Assembly: GCA_012839235.1 (NCBI GenBank)
Contig: DUNS01000117.1
Coordinates: 1 to 40,313 of the forward strand
Direction: 5' to 3'
Origin: Clostridiales bacterium
GTDB lineage: Bacteria > Bacillota > Clostridia > Lachnospirales > Lachnospiraceae
DNA: 40,313 bases
Below are positions 1 to 9,212 of this stretch, one piece after another (position 1 is the first letter of the stretch; each line of letters starts with the position of its first letter). Made by a program: the position numbers and the translations under genes. The notes under the pieces are model-generated. The model searched no databases. It was not told the DNA's origin and saw only the letters and a program-made list of their open reading frames with translations.

Positions 1-701
1 ACTTAGACCATGGTCCTGATTTTGAAACTTGTAAATCTTGTATAGATGGTGGGTTTACATCCGTTATGATAGATGGTTCTCATCTTAGTTTTGAGGAGAA
101 TATAGCATTAACAAAGCAAGTAGTTGATTATGCTCATGCTCGTGGTGTTACTGTTGAAGGTGAATTAGGTAGATTAGCGGGTATTGAAGATGATATTAAT
201 GTTAGTGCAGAGGATGCATCATATACTAGACCTGAAGAGGTAGAGGAATTTGTTAAACGCACAGGAGTTGACTCTTTAGCAATAGCTATAGGTACAAGTC
301 ATGGTGCATTTAAGTTTAAACCAGGCACCAAGCCACAACTTCGCTTTGATATCCTTGAGGAGATTGAGAAGAGACTACCTAACTTCCCAATTGTTTTACA
401 TGGAGCTTCTTCCGTTTCTCAGGAATATGTTAAGATTATCAATGAGAATGGTGGAAAGCTAGATGATGCTATTGGTATTCCTGAAGACATGCTAAGACAA
501 GCTGCAAGAATGGCTGTATGTAAGATTAATATTGACTCTGATCTTAGACTTGCATTTACAGCAGGTATTCGTCAACATATGAATGAGAATCCTGGACATT
601 TTGATCCAAGACAATATCTAACACCTGCAAGAGCTAACATTAAGACTCTTGTTCGCCATAAACTTATTAATGTACTTGGCTGCGCAGGTAAAGCAGAGTA
701 A
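1..701 (+). CDS. fba: Class II fructose-1,6-bisphosphate aldolase, 5' truncated by window edge
   Basis: Glycolytic enzyme interconverting fructose 1,6-bisphosphate with glyceraldehyde 3-phosphate and dihydroxyacetone phosphate, in the cytoplasm. The open frame runs in from base 3 with residues LDHGPDFETC before the first internal Met at 66, so the true start lies outside the window. Visible class II features are the zinc/active-site LDHG motif, the MIDGSHLSFEENI stretch, the VEGELG segment with the metal-binding Glu, the conserved GTSHGAFKF, VLHGASSV with a metal-binding His, and a C-terminal KINIDSDLR. The stop is TAA at 699-701. It would process the fructose phosphates that the downstream mannan pathway produces, although it is not in that operon. 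Identification is firm; only the N-terminus is missing. Confidence 0.95.
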   Translation, partial: LDHGPDFETCKSCIDGGFTSVMIDGSHLSFEENIALTKQVVDYAHARGVTVEGELGRLAGIEDDINVSAEDASYTRPEEVEEFVKRTGVDSLAIAIGTSHGAFKFKPGTKPQLRFDILEEIEKRLPNFPIVLHGASSVSQEYVKIINENGGKLDDAIGIPEDMLRQAARMAVCKINIDSDLRLAFTAGIRQHMNENPGHFDPRQYLTPARANIKTLVRHKLINVLGCAGKAE

Positions 702-795
702 GTTGTTGAAAATATTTAATTTAAAACATACTTATTAATAATGAGATTTATTTCTTATGGCTCTTGACCTAGATTCACAGTATTCTTACTTAAGA

Positions 796-890
796 AAAAC
801 AGGGTCCAATTATTGATCCATAAAGAGACCGCTATGAGCGACATCCGAGCGAAAGCGTGTCTCTGTTGGACAATAATTGGACCCTGTTTT
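796..890. terminator. Long perfect inverted repeat between convergent genes; bidirectional terminator-like
   Basis: Bases 796-815 and 871-890 are exact reverse complements (20 bp; arm begins AAAACAGGGTCC). T-rich sequence leaves the stem on both strands. The 55-nt interior is itself structured: AGAGAC (824-829) can pair with GTCTCT (859-864) around a segment containing CGCTATGAGCG. Lying between the ends of fba and the oppositely oriented GGDEF-EAL gene, it fits a bidirectional terminator, but stem and loop are much longer than usual. The inner ACCGCTATGAG resembles ACCGGTATGAG in the repeat at 5121-5292. Confidence 0.6.
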
Positions 891-910
891 GTAAACCATT
901 CTGAGAAATC

Positions 911-3349
911 TTATGCAGTTTCTAAAATCACATCCACAAGTGCAGGTGGATGAAGTGGTTCACTAAAGATAAAGCCTTGAATAATATCACATTTTTGCCG
1001 TTTCAAGAGAGCAAGCTGGTTCATATCTTCAACACCTTCAGCTACAACCTGAATATTCAGACTATGAGCAAGCTGGATTATGGTTTCTGCTATATGAGTA
1101 TCCTTGCTACTGGAGCAAATGTTATCAATAAATGACTTATCAATCTTAAGGGTATTGATAGGTAGCTTTGTTAAGTAATTTAAGGAAGAATATCCTGTTC
1201 CGAAGTCGTCTAGTGAGATTTTAATACCCAGCTCCTGTAGAGTGGTTAATAATAATGTAGCATCTGTGATAGAGGACACTAGAGTACTCTCTGTAATCTC
1301 AATTTCAAGATACTTTGGTGGAAGCTTTGTTTCCTCTAATATACCGGAGAGTAGCTCGACAAAATCCGGTTGGTTTAATTGTACGGATGAAATATTAACA
1401 GATACAGTACAAGGGCCAATTCCCTTATCTATTAATTCCTTGTTAAAGGAGCATGCTTCTCTTAGAAGCCAAGTACTTAGCTCGATAATAAGTCCTGTCT
1501 CCTCAGCAATAGGTATAAATTCATTAGGTGAAAGATATCCCAGTCGTTCACTATGAATTCTCATCAATGCCTCATATCCCACAACTTCATTCTTCTTAAG
1601 ATTAAGAAGAGGTTGATATTGTATGTATATCTCATTATTCTCAATAGCATTGTGAAGAACCTCAATAATCATGGTATTTCGATTTAGTTCCTCTTCCATC
1701 TTAGCATTAAACATGGTACATTTGTTTTTGCCGGAATCCTTTGACTTATACATGGCTATGTCCGCATTTTTAATAAGTGCATTGGAGCTCAAACCATCCT
1801 CAGGATATACTGCAACACCAATACTCATAGAGACATAGACCATCTCACCATCTAAATTCAAAGGGCTTTTAAAGCATTCAATAATCTCGTTAGCGAAGGA
1901 AGCGGCTTCTTCTTTACTGGATATATCCTCTTTAAAAATAATAAATTCATCTCCACCTGCTCGAGCGAGCATGCCTTTATCCTCTAAAAGTAATGCTAAC
2001 TTTTGAGATGTTTTGACCAGTAGTTCATCCCCATATTCATGACCAAGGGTATCATTAATCGTCTTAAAATTATCCAAATCTAAAAAATATACTCCATAGA
2101 TGTTGCTACTTGTTTCAGGAGAAGTTAGAACAGCTTCAACATAATTAAGTAATGCCAATTTATTAGGAAGGCTAGTCAATGTATCATGATAAGCCAAAAA
2201 TTCTATATGATCATAGTTCGACCGTAGTTGTTCCTCGTTGGAGAGAAGCTCTTCATGCATATTGGATAAATCATCATAATTGTTTTTTATGATATGCATC
2301 ATTTTATTAAAGTTCTTAGATAGTTCTCCAAGCTCATTAGTAGCTTTAATATTAGATTGGGCGGTCAGATTGCCCTCAGCTGCCGTTCGCATTGCATCTC
2401 GAAGAGATATGATAGGAGCGGTATATCTTTTAGCAAGAACATTGGCGAATATACTAACGAGAATAATTAATACAAGGCAGATTATTACTAATGATGCCAG
2501 CATTATATTATTAATAGATTGTACCTCTGCCAGATCCTGCTTAATTAGAAGAACCCAATTTAACTGTGGTATATAGCTATAACTAAATATTTGGTCTACC
2601 TTATCATAGGTGTATTGAAAATGACCATCTGAAGTGGTTAATCCCTTTTCTATATTACTGACAAGCTCTGAAAGCTTTCCTGGGCTAACGGAGGTACCTA
2701 TAAGCTCTTCATCTTGATGATAAAGTATAGTTCCATTCCTATCCAGCAATATCCCAAAACCAGAACCTCCTACACTGATTTCTGCAACAGTTTTACTAAG
2801 ATATGCGGTGTTAAGATTGCTTATTATGTAACCGATTGTATCCCATGATTGTGAGTCATATATAGGGGTTCCAATGTTGAAGGTATTATCATTAACACCT
2901 CCTACACAAGTGGATACCTCACCGGTAGTAGACATATATGATAAGGAAAGATCATTAATTGCCAAGCTACCAATCAATGAGGCTTCAGTGCTGGCAACAA
3001 CGGTTCTATCAATATTATAAACTGAAATGTGGTTGATAGAGCTATAGGTTGAGAGTCTTGAATTAAGTATAGCATTTACCCTATCATTAGCTATTAGCTT
3101 GCCCTGGTTACTTTCCTTAACTAATTGCTGAATATCACTTTGTATTCCTAACAAGGAAACTTCGGTTATTTGGTTATTCACAAGTGATTCTATATTAACT
3201 CTAGTAGATTGGGCGGTGCTTAAAATATTATTTGATTGAGCAACAACTAATCGATTAGTTAATAATTGCAGCGCAATAATAGAAGTCACAAAAAAAGGAA
3301 TAATGGATGACAAAATCAATAGAATCCGTAAAGATTTTTTGATTGACAT
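911..3349 (-). CDS. Membrane dCache-HAMP-GGDEF-EAL cyclic-di-GMP turnover protein
   Basis: An 812-residue bifunctional-type cyclic-di-GMP enzyme. Order: TM helix (about 8-30), an extracellular region of about 250 residues with a Cache-like pattern, a second TM helix (about 283-305), HAMP (about 305-360), a GGDEF domain with intact GGDEF at 465-469, and an EAL domain with EAL at 593-595 and DFGTGYSSL further on. Both signature motifs are intact, so both synthesis and hydrolysis are possible. The RxxD inhibitory site normally just upstream of GGDEF is absent (EDKG there), so product inhibition by that site is not expected. The start at 3349 follows a G-rich site. It is transcribed alone, away from tgt. 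The ligand of the sensor domain is unknown. Confidence 0.93.
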   Translation of the reverse strand: MSIKKSLRILLILSSIIPFFVTSIIALQLLTNRLVVAQSNNILSTAQSTRVNIESLVNNQITEVSLLGIQSDIQQLVKESNQGKLIANDRVNAILNSRLSTYSSINHISVYNIDRTVVASTEASLIGSLAINDLSLSYMSTTGEVSTCVGGVNDNTFNIGTPIYDSQSWDTIGYIISNLNTAYLSKTVAEISVGGSGFGILLDRNGTILYHQDEELIGTSVSPGKLSELVSNIEKGLTTSDGHFQYTYDKVDQIFSYSYIPQLNWVLLIKQDLAEVQSINNIMLASLVIICLVLIILVSIFANVLAKRYTAPIISLRDAMRTAAEGNLTAQSNIKATNELGELSKNFNKMMHIIKNNYDDLSNMHEELLSNEEQLRSNYDHIEFLAYHDTLTSLPNKLALLNYVEAVLTSPETSSNIYGVYFLDLDNFKTINDTLGHEYGDELLVKTSQKLALLLEDKGMLARAGGDEFIIFKEDISSKEEAASFANEIIECFKSPLNLDGEMVYVSMSIGVAVYPEDGLSSNALIKNADIAMYKSKDSGKNKCTMFNAKMEEELNRNTMIIEVLHNAIENNEIYIQYQPLLNLKKNEVVGYEALMRIHSERLGYLSPNEFIPIAEETGLIIELSTWLLREACSFNKELIDKGIGPCTVSVNISSVQLNQPDFVELLSGILEETKLPPKYLEIEITESTLVSSITDATLLLTTLQELGIKISLDDFGTGYSSLNYLTKLPINTLKIDKSFIDNICSSSKDTHIAETIIQLAHSLNIQVVAEGVEDMNQLALLKRQKCDIIQGFIFSEPLHPPALVDVILETA

Positions 3350-3404
3350 AGTAAATTAACCCCCGTTTGTATTTAGGAATAATAGTATGACAATTTCTTT
3401 CTAT

Positions 3405-3433
3405 ATAATACCAATTTCTTCTTAATAATGCAA
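3405..3433 (-). promoter_or_regulatory. Candidate sigma-A promoter for the GGDEF-EAL gene
   Basis: On the minus strand, TTGCAT (3428-3433) and TATTAT (3405-3410) are separated by exactly 17 nt, about 55 nt upstream of the start codon. It was identified by eye from consensus. Confidence 0.5.
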
Positions 3434-3533
3434 TGTTTTTTAGAATATTTTCCAAAAATCAGAAAAACATATGAAGTGGAATTTGATACATCTATATAGA
3501 AAGACTGAAGAAGGGTTCCATAATATATTTTTG

Positions 3534-3562
3534 TTGAAATAATAGGATACAGAGGGTATACT
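3534..3562 (+). promoter_or_regulatory. Candidate sigma-A promoter for tgt-yajC
   Basis: TTGAAA (3534-3539), a 17-nt spacer and TATACT (3557-3562), about 42 nt upstream of the tgt ATG. It is divergent from the GGDEF-EAL promoter in the same 255-nt intergenic region. Confidence 0.6.
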
Positions 3563-3604
3563 TGTAATGATGAAAACAGTGATAGAAAGCAGGAATAATT
3601 TTAG

Positions 3605-4738
<1,134 letters not shown>

Positions 4739-4786
4739 TGTGAATAACATTGAATTTTAGAATAATATCATTAGGAGGAAATAGTT

Positions 4787-5113
4787 ATGAATAATTTTAT
4801 ATTATTAGCTCCAGGAGCTGAAACCCCATCACCCACAGGATCATGGATTATGATAATAGGGCAGGTAGCCGTACTTGGACTACTACTTTATTTTATGTTA
4901 ATACGTCCACAGAAAAAGCAACAAAAACAGATGGAAGCGATGCTGTCAACTCTAGATAAAGGTGATAGTGTATTAACATCTAGTGGGTTTTATGGTGTGG
5001 TTATTGACGTAATGGAAGAAGTAGTGATTGTGGAATTTGGTAATAACAAAAACTGTAGAATTCCAATGAAGAAATCTGCAGTAGTGGAAATAGAAAAAGC
5101 TAAAACTGAGTAA
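4787..5113 (+). CDS. yajC: Preprotein translocase accessory subunit YajC
   Basis: A small (108 aa) single-span membrane protein associated with SecDF-YidC and the Sec translocon. An N-terminal hydrophobic helix (about residues 20-40, WIMIIGQVAVLGLLLYFML) is followed by the hallmark RPQKKQQKQ and a soluble domain with LDKGDSVLTSSGFYGVV. A strong AGGAGG site lies 8-13 nt before the ATG. It is the second gene of the tgt-yajC unit. Confidence 0.95.
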   Translation: MNNFILLAPGAETPSPTGSWIMIIGQVAVLGLLLYFMLIRPQKKQQKQMEAMLSTLDKGDSVLTSSGFYGVVIDVMEEVVIVEFGNNKNCRIPMKKSAVVEIEKAKTE

Positions 5114-5120
5114 TATAATT

Positions 5121-5292
5121 GTTGTTTCAAAATTTTTGGTGTATTATATCTCCTCACACACCGGTATGAGTACACTTGCATGATTTGTATGTCTTATACG
5201 GACGTAAACGTCCGCATATGCCAATACAAATACTAGCAAGCGTTCTCATAACGGTGCATTATGGAGACATAATACACCTTTTTTGAAACAAC
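5121..5292. repeat. Long structured palindromic repeat, copy 1 (R1)
   Basis: A 172-nt element between convergent yajC and dpaB. Nested arms: 5121-5132 with 5281-5292 (12 bp perfect), 5138-5153 with 5263-5278 (15 of 16), then CACCG/CGGTG, ATGAG/CTCAT, CTTGC/GCAAG, ATTTGTAT/ATACAAAT, and a terminal hairpin around GGACGTAAACGTCC. A T-run (TTTTTT) follows the second stem on the + strand, so it can also end tgt-yajC transcription. A second copy, inverted, lies at 37893-38083 with a very similar core but different outer stem sequence. No ORF of its own is credible here. Confidence 0.75.
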
Positions 5293-5348
5293 TCTTATAT
5301 TTGCTTGTAAGTTAGGTTTAGTTTTTGTCTAATGGTGGTTGTGTCGTA

Positions 5349-5936
5349 TTAAGCTGGGGTGCGAGTTACTGGTTGTATCTGTTTCCCCTCTAAGGCTTTT
5401 TCAAGAGTTGGTATGATTTGATTAAAATGTGCTACTAATGAATTGGGTTTCTTCCTATAGTTATCCTGCCCAAATGGCACAAAGTAAATATTCTTACTAT
5501 TAATAAGCTGTCCTATATTTTTAAGATTATTGCCGAGACCATCATTAGTTGCAAGGGCGATTACCACCGGCTTGCCATTGCGAAGATGACCTTTGGCAGT
5601 CATTAACACAGGAGAATCAGTAATAGCATTAGCTAATTTAGCTAGGGTATTACCTGTACAAGGGGCAATTATTACGATATCAAGTATCCCGCGGGGAGTA
5701 AAATTTTCTGCATCTACAATTGTGGTTGCTGGATCATTTCCTGATATCTCTTTAGCTTTTTTTAGAAAATCCTTAGCCTTTCCAAACCGGCTATCGGTTA
5801 TCTGGGCACGGTCGGAAAACACGGGATATACATTAGCACCAGCCTCGACTAAGTTTTCCATTTCTTTATATACATCTTCATAAGTGCAAAATGATCCAGT
5901 AAGGGCAAAGCCCACATTTTTTCCTTCAAGGGTCAT
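5349..5936 (-). CDS. dpaB: Dipicolinate synthase subunit B
   Basis: The flavoprotein-like subunit (195 aa) of dipicolinate synthase, which makes the DPA stored in the spore core. Recognisable segments are the N-terminal KNVGFALTGSFCTYEDVYKE, the IIAPCTGNTLAKLANAITD nucleotide-binding region and VIALATNDGLGNN. Its ATG directly abuts the dpaA TGA with no gap, so translation is probably coupled. It implies that the organism sporulates and uses the dpaAB route rather than the EtfA-dependent alternative of some clostridia. The gene ends facing yajC, with the R1 repeat between. Confidence 0.95.
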   Translation of the reverse strand: MTLEGKNVGFALTGSFCTYEDVYKEMENLVEAGANVYPVFSDRAQITDSRFGKAKDFLKKAKEISGNDPATTIVDAENFTPRGILDIVIIAPCTGNTLAKLANAITDSPVLMTAKGHLRNGKPVVIALATNDGLGNNLKNIGQLINSKNIYFVPFGQDNYRKKPNSLVAHFNQIIPTLEKALEGKQIQPVTRTPA

Positions 5937-6821
5937 TCAATCACTTCTTTCTTTTAGATATGCAAGGGTCTCAGTAACAAGAATATTGGCAGAAGACCTT
6001 GGGGCGATTTTCCCAGGTATGCCAAGAAATAGTCCGGCATTAATATTATGCTTTTTGGTGTATTCATAATCAATGCCACCTGGTGAGGAAGCAATATCTA
6101 TGATAGTTACATCAGGCTTCACCTGTTCAAGGATATCCTTATCTAGGATTCTTGATGGTATTGTATTAAAAATATAATCAAAGGAGGATATATGATTCTT
6201 CATATTAGCTAATAATATGGTTCCATGTCCTGTAGCTTCGGCATAAGCCAGAGCATCTTCTGATCGAGCAGCAACAGTAACTAGAGCATTTAACCCCTGT
6301 AGTTTTTGTGCTAGGATTTTAGCACAGCGTCCGTAACCTAAGACTAAACAATTACTGTGGTGAAGATTGATATCACTAGATTTTATGGCCTCCATTATTG
6401 TACCTTCCGCTGTTGCAATGCCATTTTTAACTGCTATTTTGTCGCTTTTCATATAATCAAAGCAAGAGATGCTTTTTGTGGCGCATATATCTGCTAATAA
6501 TTTAGGAATATTGCCTCCCATTAGTAAATAATGGTTTTTCAGTAAGGAAGCAATATGATTAATAGTAAGGTCAGAAGCAGTCAAACTGGCTGTTATATCA
6601 ATATTATTACGTGACATCGGTATAGGTCCGATCAGTACATTAGAAATCTCAAAAAGCTCCTGCATAGATTTTGCAGAACTGCATCTATCATTCCTTACTT
6701 TCTCACATAGGCCATAGACTGTAGTACTATAACCCATTTGTATAAAGGCCTCCGCCATATATACTTGACGAAGATCCCCTCCAAAGACACCAAAATTATA
6801 GGGACTAGGCATATGTCTCAC
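5937..6821 (-). CDS. dpaA: Dipicolinate synthase subunit A
   Basis: The NAD(P)-dependent subunit (294 aa) that, with DpaB, converts the lysine-pathway intermediate (4-hydroxy-tetrahydrodipicolinate or its dehydrated form) into dipicolinate in the mother cell. It has a Rossmann-type nucleotide-binding motif GYGRCA at about 162-167 inside LVLGYGRCAKILAQKL, a family-typical N-terminus with FGVFGGDLRQVYMAE, and a C-terminal IDIASSPGGIDYEYTKK. The start is preceded by AAAGGAG. A sigma-K-like promoter lies just upstream. No dapA/asd genes neighbour it. Confidence 0.95.
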   Translation of the reverse strand: MRHMPSPYNFGVFGGDLRQVYMAEAFIQMGYSTTVYGLCEKVRNDRCSSAKSMQELFEISNVLIGPIPMSRNNIDITASLTASDLTINHIASLLKNHYLLMGGNIPKLLADICATKSISCFDYMKSDKIAVKNGIATAEGTIMEAIKSSDINLHHSNCLVLGYGRCAKILAQKLQGLNALVTVAARSEDALAYAEATGHGTILLANMKNHISSFDYIFNTIPSRILDKDILEQVKPDVTIIDIASSPGGIDYEYTKKHNINAGLFLGIPGKIAPRSSANILVTETLAYLKERSD

Positions 6822-6833
6822 TCCTTTACCCCA

Positions 6834-6860
6834 TATTATATGTAGGATTTTTTTATATGT
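6834..6860 (-). promoter_or_regulatory. Candidate sigma-K (late mother-cell) promoter for dpaAB
   Basis: On the minus strand, AC (6859-6860), a 16-nt spacer, then CATATAATA (6834-6842), matching the sigma-K consensus AC-N16/17-CATANNNTA. B. subtilis spoVF is sigma-K dependent, so the match is biologically sensible, but the motif is short. Confidence 0.4.
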
Positions 6861-6984
6861 GACGGAGCAGTATTGCCAATCAGTCTATATGATTAGAAAT
6901 ATATGTAAAACTTGTAATGTGACAAAACTCTAGTGTATAAGGTGTTTATCACTGCAATCCGATGAACTTTTTAGCTTTAGTGTA

Positions 6985-7013
6985 TTGACTAAAGCAATCT
7001 TTTAGTTTATTAT
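6985..7013 (+). promoter_or_regulatory. Candidate sigma-A promoter for oppA
   Basis: TTGACT (6985-6990), 17 nt, TATTAT (7008-7013), about 110 nt upstream of the oppA ATG. It shares the 303-nt dpaA/oppA divergent intergenic region with the dpaA promoter; nothing else was recognised there. Confidence 0.6.
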
Positions 7014-7124
7014 GTTACTACGATTAAGATATACTAAGGAAGTATAGATAATGTACTTCCTTTTTATATATTAGAAAACAGGACGAATTTATTTCGCTTG
7101 TCGAATATAAGGAGGAGAGAATTT

Positions 7125-8834
7125 ATGAAAGCTAAAAAGCTATTAGCCATACTTTTGGTTCTAGCAATGTCAGTAATGTTATTTACTGCATGCGGATCAA
7201 AGGATGATGGTAAGAAAAACAATGATACTAATACAAACACTGGAACAGAAGCTGATGATAATGAACCAGCAGACACCGGCGATAATGCAGGTGATACAAG
7301 TGCTTATCCAGGAACTCCAGGGGCGAATGAGGTTACATTTAATATTTTATCAGAACCACCTGAGATGTTTACTGTAACTACTACTGATACAACTTCTTTC
7401 ACAATTATTCGTCATATTATTGAGAACCTAGTTATGTTAGATGCTGATGACAATGTTGTAGAAGGTGTTGCTACAGATTGGACAGTTAGTGATGATGGCT
7501 TAACTTATAATTTTAAGCTTCGTGAAGGTATGACATGGTCTAACGGTGAACCTGTTACCGCTCATGACTTCGTATTTGGTTGGAAATCCCTATTAAACCC
7601 TGACTTTGCTGCTCCTTATGCATACTTTGGTTATGTATTCAAAAATGGCCAGGCATTCTACAATGGCGAGGTTGGTGAAGATGCATTAGGTTTCAAGGCC
7701 TTAAGTGAATATGAGTTAGAAGTTGTTCTTGAATATCCAACAGCTTATTTCTTATCTCAGTTAGCATTTGGTGTATTCGCGCCATTGAATGAGAAAGCAT
7801 ACAATGAGTTTGGTGATGCCTATGGTACAGATGCAGACAAGATGGTGTACAATGGAGCATTCAACATGACTTCTTGGGAGCATGAGAGCAAGATCGTTCT
7901 AGAGAAGAACACTAATTACTGGAACGCAGATGCTATTCAAGTTGAAAAACTTACTGCGGTTATGATTAATGATACTAACGCAGCTTTAAATGCTTTCAAA
8001 GCTGGTGAAGTTGATATAGTTAACCTTAATGGTGAGCAGGCTGAGCTTATGAGAAGCGAAAACTACCCAATTAACACTTATGATGATGGTGCTTGCTTCT
8101 ACTTAGAGTACAACCTTAACGAACCTGCACTTGCTAATAAGAATCTTCGTAAAGCTCTTACCTATGCTATTGATAAACAGGCTTTCGTTGATGCTATAGT
8201 AAAGAATAGTTCTAAAGCTGCTGTAGGCTTCACACCTTTTGCAGTTAACGGTTTAAATGATAAGTTCCCTAATGAAATTGGTCCATTACTTCCTACGGTT
8301 GACGTTGATAAGGCTAAGGAACACTATGCTTTAGCATTAGAAGAACTTGGTGTTGATACTGTTGATCTTACTATGATCGCTGATGATAGTGATACAGCAG
8401 TTGAAAACGCAGCATTTATTCAAGAGCAATTAAGAGTTAACCTTGGAATTGATCTTAAGGTTGAGAATATGCCATTTAAATCCAGACTTGATAGAATGGA
8501 GAATAAAGACTTCTCAATCGTATTTGCTGGATGGGGACCTGACTATAATGATCCTATGACATTCCTAGATCTATTTGAAACTGGTAATGGTAATAACCAT
8601 ACAAGTTACACAAACCCAGAATATGATGCGTTATTGGCAAAGGTTCGTACTGAAGCAGATCCTGCTACACGTATGGGATACCTTATGGATCTTGAGAGAT
8701 TACTTCTTGATGATGTGCCAATCAGTCCTGTATACTGGAGATCCAGAGATTATGTCACCAGTGGAAAGATTGCTTCAGGAGTTATTAGAACTGCATTCCA
8801 AGATATGAACTATAGATATTTAGTTTTAAAATAA
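7125..8834 (+). CDS. oppA: Oligopeptide ABC transporter substrate-binding lipoprotein (family 5)
   Basis: A 569-residue extracellular peptide-binding lipoprotein feeding the OppBCDF importer. The signal peptide KKLLAILLVLAMSVMLFTAC ends at lipobox Cys23, followed by an acidic Asn/Asp/Thr-rich linker (about 25-65) and a family 5 fold with typical GLTYNFKLREGMTWSNGEPV and DFVFGWKSLLNP. The start chosen is the ATG at 7125, because AAGGAGGAG lies directly before it and the lipoprotein signal begins there; an upstream in-frame ATG at 7098 would put extra charged residues ahead of the signal. It has its own promoter and a terminator-like hairpin after it, which allows a higher binding-protein level than permease level. 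Confidence 0.93.
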   Translation: MKAKKLLAILLVLAMSVMLFTACGSKDDGKKNNDTNTNTGTEADDNEPADTGDNAGDTSAYPGTPGANEVTFNILSEPPEMFTVTTTDTTSFTIIRHIIENLVMLDADDNVVEGVATDWTVSDDGLTYNFKLREGMTWSNGEPVTAHDFVFGWKSLLNPDFAAPYAYFGYVFKNGQAFYNGEVGEDALGFKALSEYELEVVLEYPTAYFLSQLAFGVFAPLNEKAYNEFGDAYGTDADKMVYNGAFNMTSWEHESKIVLEKNTNYWNADAIQVEKLTAVMINDTNAALNAFKAGEVDIVNLNGEQAELMRSENYPINTYDDGACFYLEYNLNEPALANKNLRKALTYAIDKQAFVDAIVKNSSKAAVGFTPFAVNGLNDKFPNEIGPLLPTVDVDKAKEHYALALEELGVDTVDLTMIADDSDTAVENAAFIQEQLRVNLGIDLKVENMPFKSRLDRMENKDFSIVFAGWGPDYNDPMTFLDLFETGNGNNHTSYTNPEYDALLAKVRTEADPATRMGYLMDLERLLLDDVPISPVYWRSRDYVTSGKIASGVIRTAFQDMNYRYLVLK

Positions 8835-8855
8835 TATAATATTAGAATACTAATA

Positions 8856-8890
8856 TATACCGAGAACACGATTATCGTGTTTTCGGTATA
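8856..8890 (+). terminator. Hairpin after oppA, terminator-like
   Basis: Arms 8856-8872 and 8874-8890 form a 17-bp stem (one G-U) with a 1-nt nominal loop; only a weak T stretch follows. A second hairpin, AGTGCGGG/CCCGCACT at 8912-8938, lies just downstream. Together they probably end or attenuate the oppA transcript. Confidence 0.55.
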
Positions 8891-8911
8891 TTATCTGCTT
8901 ACACAAAGGTT

Positions 8912-8938
8912 AGTGCGGGGTTTTTTGATACCCGCACT
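8912..8938 (+). terminator. Second GC-rich hairpin after oppA
   Basis: AGTGCGGG (8912-8919) pairs with CCCGCACT (8931-8938) around an 11-nt T-rich loop; TTTTGTTTT-like sequence follows at about 8943-8951. This is either a back-up terminator or mRNA 3'-end protection. Confidence 0.45.
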
Positions 8939-8988
8939 TCCATTTTGTTTTAATACAATTCAAACCATTAATTTCAAATAAAAAACTT

Positions 8989-9017
8989 ATGACATTTGAA
9001 TGATTTTGTTGTATAAT
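8989..9017 (+). promoter_or_regulatory. Candidate sigma-A promoter for oppBCDF
   Basis: ATGACA (8989-8994), 17-nt spacer, perfect TATAAT (9012-9017). It gives an untranslated leader of roughly 190 nt before oppB. Confidence 0.65.
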
Positions 9018-9062
9018 AGATAAGCGATTGTAAAAAGGAGCGAGAGCAAGAGCTTCCTTCTT

Positions 9063-9153
9063 AGAATTGCCATCCTATATTACTTTGTTGGGGGAGTAGC
9101 TGTATGGACAATACACAAATGTCTTTTGAAAGGTAATATAGGATAACAATTCT
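9063..9153 (+). promoter_or_regulatory. Structured oppB leader with a long imperfect hairpin
   Basis: Bases 9063-9086 pair with 9129-9153 as an imperfect hairpin of about 22 bp (AGAATTG...ATCCTATATTAC against its complement, with a 2-nt mismatch and a bulge) enclosing a 42-nt loop. A smaller AAGGAGC/GCTTCCTT hairpin precedes it at about 9035-9060. It matches no riboswitch class I recognise and lacks T-box hallmarks. The role is unknown: leader RNA, attenuator or protein-binding site. Confidence 0.45.
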
Positions 9154-9212
9154 GAATAGGACAAAGCTTGAGTTCCATAATGAAATAAGGAGAAAAGAAA
9201 GGAGGAGTGCAT

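Noticed and set aside
5121-5292. Transposon remnant or MITE explanation for R1/R2
   Set aside because: The outer arms differ between copies and no target-site duplication was evident; not fully excluded without more copies.
7098-7124. Nine extra N-terminal residues for oppA (upstream ATG)
   Set aside because: The strong AAGGAGGAG site and the lipoprotein signal both point to the ATG at 7125.
8575-8808. 77-codon frame inside oppA
   Set aside because: It is an out-of-frame shadow of a well-supported coding region. The other internal frames on both strands within confident genes were rejected for the same reason.
9022-9206. T-box or other known riboswitch in the oppB leader
   Set aside because: No GGTGGNACCGCG-like T-box sequence and no match to riboswitch cores I know; only generic hairpins.
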